Of a stretch of 14,651 bases of DNA, positions 1-6,576 are shown one piece after another; the first letter of the stretch is position 1; every line of letters begins with the position of its first letter. The position numbers and the translations under genes were made by a program. Under the pieces are notes generated by a model that searched no databases, was not told the origin of the DNA, and worked only from the letters and a program-made list of their open reading frames with translations. This stretch comes from JBDTLH01 sp039934875 (GTDB lineage Bacteria; Acidobacteriota; Terriglobia; Terriglobales; Acidobacteriaceae): NCBI GenBank assembly GCA_039934875.1, contig JBDTLH010000330.1, positions 1-14,651 on the forward strand, written 5' to 3'.

Positions 1-14
1 CCTCTAGGAAATTC

Positions 15-74
15 TTGTCAAGCTGACGAACTAGTAAACTTTACCCCTAACCCACTCACAACAAACGACATCTT
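15..74. repeat. 60-bp direct repeat, copy 1
   Basis: This 60-bp stretch recurs at 679-738 in the same orientation with two mismatches, near positions 43 and 46 of this copy. Both copies begin TTGTCAAGCTGACG and end ACGACATCTT. A weaker match continues leftwards towards the window edge, so the full unit is probably longer and may start outside the window. It looks like a dispersed intergenic repeat; no coding role is evident. Confidence 0.85.
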
Positions 75-122
75 CGGGCAATAATATACCTGACTAACCA
101 ATGGTGAGCGGCTAAAAACCTT

Positions 123-374
123 GTGGAGAGTATTTATACTCTGCATATGGATTACTTAAGTGAACTACGCGCTGAGATAGATCGAAGTGAAGCAGCGCTT
201 CGCGAACGAAAGCATCATATCGAGCAGTACGAGGCGGCGGCAAAAGGGGACAAAAATGCGGACCACCGATTCGCCTGGGGCGGTCTAGCCGACTCCCTAA
301 AGCGGTTAGTCACATCCGATGAACGGCGGCTTGCAGAACTGCGGACGGCGCTTGAGGAAGAAAACCGAGGCTAG
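123..374 (+). CDS. small hypothetical protein, probable coiled coil
   Basis: I do not recognise this 83-residue protein. It is rich in Glu, Arg, Ala and Leu, with a first helical stretch (residues 12-42, LRAEIDRSEAALRER) and a second near the C-terminus (DERRLAELRTALEEE), which suggests two helices forming a coiled-coil hairpin. There is no signal peptide or membrane segment. The start is uncertain: GTG at 123 has no clear ribosome-binding site, and ATG at 147 (75 aa) has GGAGAG only at a long 16-nt distance. The gene stands alone between the two copies of the 60-bp direct repeat. The composition looks like real coding sequence, but a chance ORF cannot be excluded. Confidence 0.5.
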   Translation: MESIYTLHMDYLSELRAEIDRSEAALRERKHHIEQYEAAAKGDKNADHRFAWGGLADSLKRLVTSDERRLAELRTALEEENRG

Positions 375-421
375 GATTGCAAGTCTGCTATGATGCCCGG
401 CGTGTCTTCAGAATCACTTGA

Positions 422-570
422 CGGATTCGGCTGAAAATCGACCGGGACTACAAGCACATCGCTGATCTCGATGCTGTGCTCGAAGCCTTCAAGAAATCCA
501 GCCCCTGCATAGGCGAGGTCAAGCGCGATCCGAAAACCGGACTTCTCACCTACTACGTCGCGGAGCTGGC
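422..570 (+). pseudogene. possible C-terminal gene remnant
   Basis: One plus-strand frame reads as plausible protein here, including DRDYKHIADLDAVLEAF and RDPKTGLLTYYVAEL. An in-frame TGA lies at 419-421, just before it, and the frame then runs on into the hairpin repeat and further non-coding repeats without a meaningful end. A short open frame with two ATGs (390 onward) sits immediately upstream in another frame, so a frameshifted gene fragment is possible. I cannot assign a family. The opposite strand is also open across 371-685, but that reading runs through the repeat and is less protein-like. Confidence 0.25.
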
Positions 571-660
571 GGGTGGCCCGCCCTCGTTCTCTCATCCCAA
601 ACCACCACACTGGCTGCCCCATCCTTCCCGCACGTTCTTTGGGCGGGAAGGGTGGGAGTC
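571..660. repeat. hairpin-forming intergenic repeat element
   Basis: The region contains a strong inverted repeat. The arm at 618-631 (CCCATCCTTCCCGC) pairs with 643-656 (GCGGGAAGGGTGGG) over 14 positions with one G-T wobble, around an 11-nt loop. The flanking GGGTGGCCCGCCC at 571-583 is itself partly palindromic. The right end lies about 20 bp before copy 2 of the direct repeat, so the two may form one composite element. From memory, hairpins of this GGGTGG/CCATCC type are common between genes in Acidobacteriota; this was not checked. No poly-T run follows, so an intrinsic terminator is unlikely. Confidence 0.6.
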
Positions 661-678
661 TGCCCTGTGGAAAATTAG

Positions 679-738
679 TTGTCAAGCTGACGAACTAGTA
701 AACTTTGCCTCTAACCCACTCACAACAAACGACATCTT
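679..738. repeat. 60-bp direct repeat, copy 2
   Basis: This is the second copy of the repeat at 15-74, same orientation, 58 of 60 positions identical, offset by 664 bp. The bases just before it (GGAAAATTAG) resemble those before copy 1 (GGAAATTC), so homology extends slightly to the left. To the right the copies diverge at once. Confidence 0.85.
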
Positions 739-796
739 TATTTTCAATCAGTGTCACTTTCTCCCTTCTACTCTGCTATACTTAAAATATAGACCC

Positions 797-822
797 AAGG
801 CGCACCCAACGGTGCGTCTTTT
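797..822 (+). terminator. rho-independent terminator-like hairpin
   Basis: AAGGCGCACC (797-806) pairs with GGTGCGTCTT (811-820) as a 10-bp stem with one G-U pair and a CAAC tetraloop, and T residues run 819-822. The form is that of a plus-strand intrinsic terminator. The nearest upstream plus-strand gene is the small ORF ending at 374, so its partner is unclear. The T run is short. Confidence 0.45.
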
Positions 823-838
823 CCATTCCCCTTTAAAT

Positions 839-1216
839 AGATCCCCCTCACTTGCCATACCGGGCGCAGCAAAGGCACCTTACGCTCCCCCTCTACGGAG
901 ATCTACGGATATCTCGGTGATCAAACGACTATCCCAACTCCCACCGCCAACTACCTCCCTCACCTGCCATGAGCACACCCAACTACCGTGCGCTCCTCCC
1001 CATACGGAGATCTACGGATACCTCGGTGATCAAACGACTACCCCAACTCCCACAGCCAACTGCCTCCCTCACCACCGTGAGCACAGCCAACTCCCGTGCG
1101 CTCCGCCCCTACGGAGATCGACGGATACCTCGGTGATCAAACCATTACCCCAGATCCCCCTCACTGCCCTACCGAGCGCAGCAAAGGCACATTGCGCTCC
1201 GCCCTCTACGGAGATC
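839..1216. repeat. degenerate tandem array, ~97-109 bp units
   Basis: The marker TACGGAG recurs at 894, 1003, 1110 and 1207 (spacings 109, 107 and 97). The 21-bp core that starts CGGATA and contains CTCGGTGATCAAAC recurs at 906, 1015 and 1122. The ends form a second unit type: the 65-bp segments 839-903 and 1152-1216 are close copies, both starting AGATCCCCCTCAC and containing GCAGCAAAGGCAC. The array is therefore internal units bracketed by matching end units. The last unit finishes inside the stop codon of the minus-strand gene (1215-1217). Units are too long and too diverged for CRISPR. Function unknown. Confidence 0.8.
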
Positions 1217-3752
1217 AATGCACCGTGAACACGACCGGACTAGACTTGATATAGCCGCCGCTTCCATTGACTTCTATCGCCGTCGCCGCGTGTGTCCCCA
1301 CCCCCAGCGCCACTGTGGTGTTGATCATGTTGCCGGGATAGTCGTTGATCTTTTGACTATCGATCCACAGCTCCATATGGTTCACGTTGCCGGTGGGATC
1401 GGTTCCCGCCGCCCTGACCTGCACCGGAGAGGAATACGTCTGCCCCGCCGCCGGAGCGCAGACATTCACGCCCGGTGAAGACGGAGGCGCGCAGCTCCCT
1501 TGATTCGTTACCCCAAATCCAACAATTGCCCGGTTGATGCCGACATACACTCGCCCATTCACCACTGTCGGAACGGAATACTTAATCCCCGTCCCGGTTC
1601 CCGGGCTGACGTATAGCACGTGGCTCACATCGCTGGCGTCATAGGCGTGCAGCGTACCGGTCGTGTAGTCGAATCCCCACACGATCGCATTCGACAATCC
1701 GTTCGAGGAGACAACTGCTTGACCACCCGGGAATGCATAGTTGAACGTGTCTTTCGAGACCGGAGTCGTTGACATCAGTCCGGTAGTAGCGCTCAAGCTG
1801 AACATCTTCAGCGAATCATTGTTGCCGATGAAATAGAGGTTCTGGTTCCAATAAGCTGCCGTGGTGAAGCAGGCATCAGAGGATTGCTCGCCCGGCCCCC
1901 CCAACTGCCCACTCACCTCCTGGATGACGTTGTCACTGCCGTCCCCAATGTGTCCCAGATTGTTTTGGTCGATCACATAGATCGGCGCCGGCTTGCCGCA
2001 AAGAACCATCTCATTGGGATGTGGCCCCGCCTGGTCGGGTACCAGCAGCACGCCACCCGAGCCCAGGTCCGCGTCTTCCTCCGTCTGCTGCTCGTGGTTG
2101 TACGGAGTGAAATAGTCCAGCACCGTGAGCGCAGGGCTCAGCTTTACCACGCTCTGGCCCAGGTCAGTGGTCCCATTCCACTCTCCATTCGCCGTGGCAA
2201 CATAGATATTACCCGCGGAATCCGCTGCAATGCCGCTGCCTCCCATCCAGATCGCGCCTCGCGGGTGCTGTCCATCCGCACTGGTGATGTTCCACGCCGC
2301 CGACTGCCCTAGAGAAGTGCCGTCATAAGCAAATAGCCAGCCGTGATACGGATCCGTGTCCCCCTGCGATCCGAAGCCGATATACACGTTCCCATTCGCC
2401 AGCAATAACCCGGGACGCTGCAGTTGCTCCTTCGGCTGGAACCCCGTGCTCGTGATCACCACCGGCCCGCCGAACTTCTCCTGTCCGCTGGTTACATCGA
2501 GCGCGTGCAGACGATGTACGTAGCTGGTTCCACCATTCTCCGCCGTCTCCGCCACGAAATAAATCGTGTTCGTCGTCCCATCGATCACCGGTGTCCCGGT
2601 GATTCCTATCTGCCCCATGGTGCTGTTCACCACCCTGCCGTCCACCGGGGTAACGCCATTCGACAAGAAGCTGACCTTCCATAGCGGTGCCCCGCTATCC
2701 GCGTCGATCGCATAAGCCGAATCGTTCGACGTTTCCACAAACACCACATTGTGCGTGACACGGTTCACCGTGAGCCCCGCCATGTAGAGCGGCTGTGCCC
2801 ACACTCCTCCATCCACCGTTGTCTTGAAGAGCTGCCCGAAGTTCGCGGAATTCACATTCGACAAGTTCAATATCGTCTCCGCGGAATTCAAGCCCGTCCT
2901 CCCCGCGTCATTCTTCCAGGTGGTGTAGCTGATTCCCGCGGCATTGGTCACCGTGTCGATGGCCTGAGCGGTGTATGCGGTGCCGCTTGCCGCCGTCGCC
3001 GTGATGGTGCACGTCCCCGCATTCGCTGGCGCGGTAAACAGCCCACCGGAATTAATCGTCCCGCAGGACGCGCTCCAGTTCACTTGCGCGTTCGCGGAGA
3101 ATTGCTGCGTCATGTTCACCACGGTGCTCGCCGAAGGCGGCGTAATCGTGATCGGAGAAACAATCGTCGCCGTAGTCGAAGCGCTTCTCCCCGATCCGTC
3201 CGTCGCACTCGCCTTTACCAAGCACGCCCCAGGTACTAGCGGCGCGGTGTAGTTGCCCGAGACGTTGATGCTCCCGCAAGAGGCGCTCCAGCTAACCGGC
3301 GTAACCGGACTGACCGTGAACTGCTGCATCGCATTCTCGCTCAGCGTCGGGTTCTGCGGCGTCAGCGTCAGCGGCCCGGGATCGCTGACGATGTTGATCG
3401 TGTAGAAGGTCTTGATAAAAAAATTGCTGTTGACTTCGCGCGCCTGCACCACCAGCGACGCATTTTGTGTGGCAGCCACCGTAATGTCCGCGTCGATGAA
3501 ATTGCGGTTCTGCGTCACATACAGCCGGTTGTTGACATAGACCTGCATGTATTGGATCTGAATGCTGTCGGTCACCCCCGCATTCACATGAAATGTAGTC
3601 TGCACCGTCGAGTGGTTCGCGGGAGCACAGATGGTGAGCGTCCGGTTGGCGGGATTCAATTGGCAGGATGGGCCGGCCCACGCACTCACCGTAAACGAAA
3701 GCATGGCGGCAAAAAAGGCGATTTTCGGCAACACGTGGCGCGGACGAAGCAT
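1215..3752 (-). CDS. secreted Ig-like / PQQ-type beta-propeller protein
   Basis: This 845-aa protein is probably exported. Residues 1-26 form a classic signal peptide (basic start, hydrophobic IAFFAAMLSF, cleavage after AWA). An Ig-like domain follows at ~28-124, then two related Ig-like modules (~126-270) sharing WSASCGSI/WSASCGTI and YTAP/FTAP. A beta-propeller of the PQQ/outer-membrane-assembly type occupies ~275-750, with repeated blade phrases such as AYAIDADSGAPLW, LHALDVTSGQEKF and LFAYDGTS. A last Ig-like domain is at ~757-845. Substrate is unknown; extracellular binding or adhesion is a guess, and no catalytic motif is evident. The start at 3752 was chosen because AAGGAG lies 7 nt before it and the signal peptide then has normal length. 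An in-frame ATG at 3809 also has a good AAAGGAG site and would give a 19-residue extension. The gene stands alone; a tandem repeat abuts its stop codon. Confidence 0.85.
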   Translation of the reverse strand: MLRPRHVLPKIAFFAAMLSFTVSAWAGPSCQLNPANRTLTICAPANHSTVQTTFHVNAGVTDSIQIQYMQVYVNNRLYVTQNRNFIDADITVAATQNASLVVQAREVNSNFFIKTFYTINIVSDPGPLTLTPQNPTLSENAMQQFTVSPVTPVSWSASCGSINVSGNYTAPLVPGACLVKASATDGSGRSASTTATIVSPITITPPSASTVVNMTQQFSANAQVNWSASCGTINSGGLFTAPANAGTCTITATAASGTAYTAQAIDTVTNAAGISYTTWKNDAGRTGLNSAETILNLSNVNSANFGQLFKTTVDGGVWAQPLYMAGLTVNRVTHNVVFVETSNDSAYAIDADSGAPLWKVSFLSNGVTPVDGRVVNSTMGQIGITGTPVIDGTTNTIYFVAETAENGGTSYVHRLHALDVTSGQEKFGGPVVITSTGFQPKEQLQRPGLLLANGNVYIGFGSQGDTDPYHGWLFAYDGTSLGQSAAWNITSADGQHPRGAIWMGGSGIAADSAGNIYVATANGEWNGTTDLGQSVVKLSPALTVLDYFTPYNHEQQTEEDADLGSGGVLLVPDQAGPHPNEMVLCGKPAPIYVIDQNNLGHIGDGSDNVIQEVSGQLGGPGEQSSDACFTTAAYWNQNLYFIGNNDSLKMFSLSATTGLMSTTPVSKDTFNYAFPGGQAVVSSNGLSNAIVWGFDYTTGTLHAYDASDVSHVLYVSPGTGTGIKYSVPTVVNGRVYVGINRAIVGFGVTNQGSCAPPSSPGVNVCAPAAGQTYSSPVQVRAAGTDPTGNVNHMELWIDSQKINDYPGNMINTTVALGVGTHAATAIEVNGSGGYIKSSPVVFTVH

Positions 3753-3815
3753 GGCGGCTCTCCTTGAGATCGGGGACAAAGTGGGTAAATCCAAATCAAT
3801 GCTGAGCATTCGCAC

Positions 3816-4118
3816 CGCTCCTTTACAGAACCGGATTTCGCGATCTCAGAATGTTGTTTGCCAGACTAGCATGCAACCATCTCAATCCAATGCTTTTATC
3901 GCGCATCAGAAGCACAATCCTTTTTATTTCCCCAACGCAGGAATCCGCCCTGTCAACAATCCACGTATTTTGCGCAATCTTTTGCAACTTTGAAATAGCA
4001 CGACGGGCGTCGTCTCCCGATTTTTTCCCGCCACATTTGACAAGACCACAGTACTGTCATTCACACCCTCGCCGTTCATCGCTACATTCTGGCTATGATC
4101 ATCACCATTCCTCCCACT
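3816..4118. other. intergenic region, no gene supported
   Basis: This AT-richer stretch lies upstream of the minus-strand propeller gene. It holds an exact TTGACA on the minus strand (3951-3956) without a convincing -10 at normal spacing. On the plus strand a TTGACA (4037-4042) is followed by the perfect palindrome ACAGTACTGT (4048-4057). Open frames here have no ribosome-binding site and no protein-like composition, so I call no gene. Confidence 0.4.
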
Positions 4119-4143
4119 CCTTCGTGTCCTCCGTGCCCTTCGT
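4119..4143. repeat. short dispersed-repeat motif (CTTCGTGTCCTCCGTG type)
   Basis: The stretch reads CTTCGTGTCCTCCGTG followed by CCCTTCGT, and on the other strand ACGAAGGGCACGGAGG then ACACGAAGG. It contains internal near-repeats (TTCGTGTCC, CCGTGCCC, TTCGT). From memory, this motif recurs between genes in several environmental phyla including Acidobacteriota; no search was done. It probably marks the intergenic side of the following small-ORF islet, so an ORF running through it is unlikely to be real there. Confidence 0.4.
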
Positions 4144-4205
4144 ATTCAATTTGCCCGTTCTCTGCGGAATCCACCGCAGTCTGCCCTGATGAGGATTGCA
4201 GTTTG

Positions 4206-4394
4206 GTGCACGTGAACGTCGAGACGGGAGAATGGGTAAATCGAAATTGGAACGCCTATTATTTCTCGATGACTCACGCTGCTGGTGAAGCCGCGACGAC
4301 TGCGGCCGAAACCGGAGCATCGAGAATAGCTGGTGCTGCTATCATTTCACGGACGCACGATTTACTGCATGGGGGAAGTATTCCCAAGTGCTAG
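4206..4394 (+). CDS. small unknown ORF, competing frame
   Basis: This frame reads VHVNVETGEWVNRNWN, then an Ala/Thr-rich stretch AAGEAATTAAETGASRIAG, then ISRTHDLLHGG, and stops at 4392-4394. The frame is open back to 4095, but the upstream part crosses a dispersed repeat and is Pro/Cys-rich, so GTG 4206 or TTG 4203 is the earliest sensible start; neither has a clear ribosome-binding site. It overlaps the competing frame annotated at 4232-4513, and at most one of them is likely to be translated. A gene remnant whose 5' part is lost is another reading. I do not recognise the product. Confidence 0.25.
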   Translation: MHVNVETGEWVNRNWNAYYFSMTHAAGEAATTAAETGASRIAGAAIISRTHDLLHGGSIPKC

Positions 4395-4513
4395 TACCAA
4401 ACCTGGCACCAAAGATCGTCGTCGCTGCTGAGGCTCTAGATGTCGCAGGTTGGTCATACTTCGATTACGAACTTGCGAAGGCAATAGGTGAATGTTCGGA
4501 GGCGCTCGAATGA
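4232..4513 (+). pseudogene. small unknown gene with in-frame TGA (decayed or recoded)
   Basis: From ATG 4232 this frame reads MGKSKLERLLFLDDSRCW, meets TGA at 4286-4288, then stays open for 74 codons to TGA 4511-4513. The downstream part looks coding (FTAWGKYSQVLVPNLAPK, VVAAEALDVAGWSYFDYE, LAKAIGECSEALE), and its codons at 4289-4380 favour G/C in third position. Its stop overlaps the next ATG as ATGA, and GGAGG lies inside its last codons, the normal arrangement of a translationally coupled gene pair. This supports the 3' part as a real gene end. The internal TGA suggests a nonsense mutation, a frameshift from the competing frame at 4206, or a sequencing error. Family unknown. Confidence 0.4.
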
Positions 4514-4734
4514 GGCACCCTGCCATAGGAAATCGACTCGCCGTCGGGTTGCTGCTTTGCGGCACGATCTGGATCGTGCTAAAAATATCTGGCTTATTCC
4601 GTGTCGGCCCGGTTCATTTTCCTGCTTGGGCCGGCTTTTTGGTGGCTCTGGGCATCCTTGCAGGGCCAGCAATTTTCACTTTATGCAATCGCTCCACTGG
4701 GTCATTCTGCTTATCGCGACCGTTCTATCCTTAG
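4510..4734 (+). CDS. small membrane protein, two predicted TM helices
   Basis: This 74-aa protein has two hydrophobic segments: LAVGLLLCGTIWIVLKI (residues ~10-26) and a longer one from about 38 to 57 containing WAGFLVALGILAGPAIF. The start at 4510 is well supported: GGAGG at 4498-4502 lies 7 nt before ATG, and the ATG overlaps the stop of the upstream frame (ATGA), which suggests translational coupling. The tail after the second helix (CNRSTGSFCLSRPFYP) lies where the next ORF already begins in another frame. A single frameshift near 4675-4683 would join the two into one ~120-aa protein with about four helices. No family recognised. Confidence 0.55.
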   Translation: MRHPAIGNRLAVGLLLCGTIWIVLKISGLFRVGPVHFPAWAGFLVALGILAGPAIFTLCNRSTGSFCLSRPFYP

Positions 4735-4877
4735 GGTGTGCCTTCGTTTTCCCTTGGTTCTATGATCAGCTCCCTAGCTGTTTTTGGCTCACGATGCTGT
4801 TGGTCTACGTGGAGGTATTCTGGCTCATTCCATTGGTGCTGAAGAAGCGGCGGCCGGCCCACATGAACGCTGAATAA
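4683..4877 (+). CDS. small membrane protein, or C-terminal half of the preceding gene
   Basis: From ATG 4683 the frame encodes 64 residues with two hydrophobic segments (WVILLIATVLSLGCAFVF and FWLTMLLVYVEVFWLIPLVL) and a basic end (KKRRPAHMNAE), consistent with an inner-membrane protein with both ends in the cytoplasm. It overlaps the 4510-4734 ORF by 52 nt in a different frame and has no good ribosome-binding site, only AGGG about 20 nt upstream. That favours the reading that it continues the previous gene after a frameshift, real or from sequencing, over an independent gene. Function unknown. Confidence 0.45.
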   Translation: MQSLHWVILLIATVLSLGCAFVFPWFYDQLPSCFWLTMLLVYVEVFWLIPLVLKKRRPAHMNAE

Positions 4878-4920
4878 ACGAATCTCACCCGTGCCCAAGT
4901 ATTTACCCGAGCGGGAAACC

Positions 4921-5205
4921 ATGATAAACCAAGCAGTTCGAACTCGAATGGTCGACAAAATTCGCCAAGTACTTTCGACTGAATATCCAATGAAGCCGTT
5001 CGATGTAGCAGAGCTGAATATGCTCACGCAAGAATGGCGACAGGCAACCATTGGAAACCATTGGTTAGTTGATAATGCATATCATGCATTGATTCATTTC
5101 GTTACAGACAGGGACATCAGGTTAAAAGATCCAAAGTACTCAGCAGATCAAATCAGAGAACTTCAGAACATCATCTCAGAGTTGGAATCAGACAAAAAGG
5201 GTTGA
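4921..5205 (+). CDS. small hypothetical soluble protein
   Basis: I do not recognise this 94-aa protein. It is mostly helical in character and has no signal peptide or membrane segment. Notable stretches are WLVDNAYHALIHFVTDRDIR in the middle and YSADQIRELQNIISELESD at the C-terminus. ATG 4921 is preferred, with a weak GGGA 5 nt upstream; GTG 4891 would add 10 residues but has no ribosome-binding site. It follows the tiny membrane ORFs by about 43 nt and is probably co-transcribed. Its base composition is clearly more AT-rich than mnmA next to it, so recent acquisition of the islet is possible. A small immunity or accessory protein is one guess without direct evidence. Confidence 0.65.
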   Translation: MINQAVRTRMVDKIRQVLSTEYPMKPFDVAELNMLTQEWRQATIGNHWLVDNAYHALIHFVTDRDIRLKDPKYSADQIRELQNIISELESDKKG

Positions 5206-5265
5206 TTACAAGGCGGAGCCGAGTGCCGGCATTTGCAATAAATCGCTCGATTCCCGCAGTGTCCT

Positions 5266-6393
5266 CTAAACGATCCACCCGCCGCCCACGACCACATCGC
5301 CGTCATAGAACACCGCCGCCTGCCCCGGCGTAACCGCCCGCTGCGGAGCGTCGAAGGTCGCCGAGATTTCATCCGCGCCGGTCATCTCGATGACCGCATC
5401 CGCCGGCTCATGGCGATGGCGGATCTTCAGCTTCACCCGCATCGGCGCGCGCAACTCGTCCCCCTCCAAGGAAATCCAGTTCAACCGCTTCGCCCGCAAG
5501 GTCCTCGTCGCAAGATCATCATTCGAACCGACCACCACCTGCCCCTTATCGCCCCGCAATTCGATCACGTAAAGCGGACTGGGATTCGAAACCCGCGTCG
5601 AAACACCCAGCCCCTTGCGCTGGCCGACGGTGAAGTTGTGTACCCCCGAATGCTGCCCGATCACCTCGCCCGAGGTCGTTACCAGTTCGCCCGAGGTGTC
5701 CGGCACCTTCTCGCCCTGCTCTTCGAGATAGGCGTCGATAAACTTTTTGTAGTCGCCACCGGGGACAAAGCAGATCTCCTGCGAATCCGGCTTCTGCGCC
5801 AGCGCCAGCCCAAATCCCGCCGCCAGCTCGCGCACCTGCGGCTTCTTCATCCCCCCCAGGGGAAACAGCGTATGCGCAAGCTGCACCTGCGTCAGTCCAA
5901 AGAGGAAATACGTCTGGTCCTTCGCCGTGTCCAGCGGACGCAGCAGCAACCAACGCCCCCGCGCCTCATCAAACTCCACCTGCGCATAGTGGCCGGTCGC
6001 CACCTTCTCCGCGCCAATCTGCCGCGCGGTGGTCAGCAACTGGTCGAACTTCAAATGGTTGTTGCACAACGAACACGGAATCGGCGTGCGCCCAGAAAGA
6101 TAATCATCCACAAACGGACGCACCACGTCGCGCTCAAACCTCTCCTGGTGGTTCACCACGTAATACGGGATGTCGAGATCCTCGGCGACCCGCCTCGCGT
6201 CATACACGTCCTCGATCGAACAGCACCGCCCCTGCACCTGCTCCGGCATTCCTTCCTTGCCCGCGAGCCGCCGCTGGTTCCAAAGCTGCATGGTCAGCCC
6301 CACAATCGGATAGCCCTGGGCGCGCAGCATCGCCGCGACGGTCGAAGAATCCACCCCACCGGACATGGCAACGGCTATGGTTGGCTTGGACAT
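5266..6393 (-). CDS. mnmA: tRNA-specific 2-thiouridylase MnmA
   Basis: MnmA makes the 2-thio group on wobble U34 of tRNAs for Lys, Glu and Gln, activating the tRNA with ATP and transferring sulfur from a persulfide relay. The 375-aa length is normal. The ATP-binding PP-loop SGGVDSS is at residues 11-17. The two catalytic cysteines are in place: Cys110 in CSLCNNHLKF and Cys208 in SQEICFVPGGDYKKF. GHYAQ (134-138), KDQTYFLFGL (158-167) and GQRKGLG (257-263) are further family motifs, and the C-terminal beta-barrel ends with GQAAVFYDGDVVVGGGWI. The start ATG gives the usual MSKPTIAVAMSGG beginning; the ribosome-binding site is weak (GAGG, 12 nt away). A possible promoter (TTGCAA 6492-6497, 17 nt, TATTTT 6469-6474 on the minus strand) lies upstream. 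It converges with the small-ORF islet. Confidence 0.97.
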   Translation of the reverse strand: MSKPTIAVAMSGGVDSSTVAAMLRAQGYPIVGLTMQLWNQRRLAGKEGMPEQVQGRCCSIEDVYDARRVAEDLDIPYYVVNHQERFERDVVRPFVDDYLSGRTPIPCSLCNNHLKFDQLLTTARQIGAEKVATGHYAQVEFDEARGRWLLLRPLDTAKDQTYFLFGLTQVQLAHTLFPLGGMKKPQVRELAAGFGLALAQKPDSQEICFVPGGDYKKFIDAYLEEQGEKVPDTSGELVTTSGEVIGQHSGVHNFTVGQRKGLGVSTRVSNPSPLYVIELRGDKGQVVVGSNDDLATRTLRAKRLNWISLEGDELRAPMRVKLKIRHRHEPADAVIEMTGADEISATFDAPQRAVTPGQAAVFYDGDVVVGGGWIV

Positions 6394-6546
6394 GCTTAAA
6401 AGCGCCTCAATCTATAGCTTACAGAAGGTGGCCGGAGAGGTGCCAAAAAGCGCATCAATAACGTCAAAAAAATACGATAAATGGAGCATTTTTGCAACTA
6501 TTTTATGGGTTTTCAAGCACGTTTTCATCCTGCAATTACGCACAAC

Positions 6547-6576
6547 AAAAAAGGGGAGGACAGTTATGTCCTCCCC
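6547..6576 (-). terminator. strong rho-independent terminator, minus strand
   Basis: The arms 6567-6576 and 6553-6562 form a perfect 10-bp GC-rich stem (GGGGAGGACA against TGTCCTCCCC) with a 4-nt loop, and on the minus strand it is followed directly by six T residues (6547-6552). This is a textbook intrinsic terminator. No protein gene ends just before it on that strand, which points to a non-coding transcript or to an attenuator about 150 nt before mnmA. Confidence 0.75.

Noticed and set aside
371..685. Minus-strand 104-aa ORF
   Set aside because: It runs through the hairpin repeat and the edge of the direct repeat; its N-terminal part is translated repeat sequence and no ribosome-binding site is evident.
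839..1216. CRISPR array
   Set aside because: Units are ~100 bp, diverged, and conserved over most of their length, without short identical repeats and unique spacers; no cas genes are near.
476..1228. Plus-strand 250-aa ORF
   Set aside because: Most of it translates the hairpin element, direct repeat, terminator and tandem array (repeated LRRSTD-SVIK phrases), so it is a repeat artefact; only the first ~50 codons might be a gene remnant.
5410..6399. Plus-strand 329-aa ORF opposite mnmA
   Set aside because: It mirrors a certain gene in a GC-rich region and has low-complexity Arg/Leu/His-rich composition with no motif.
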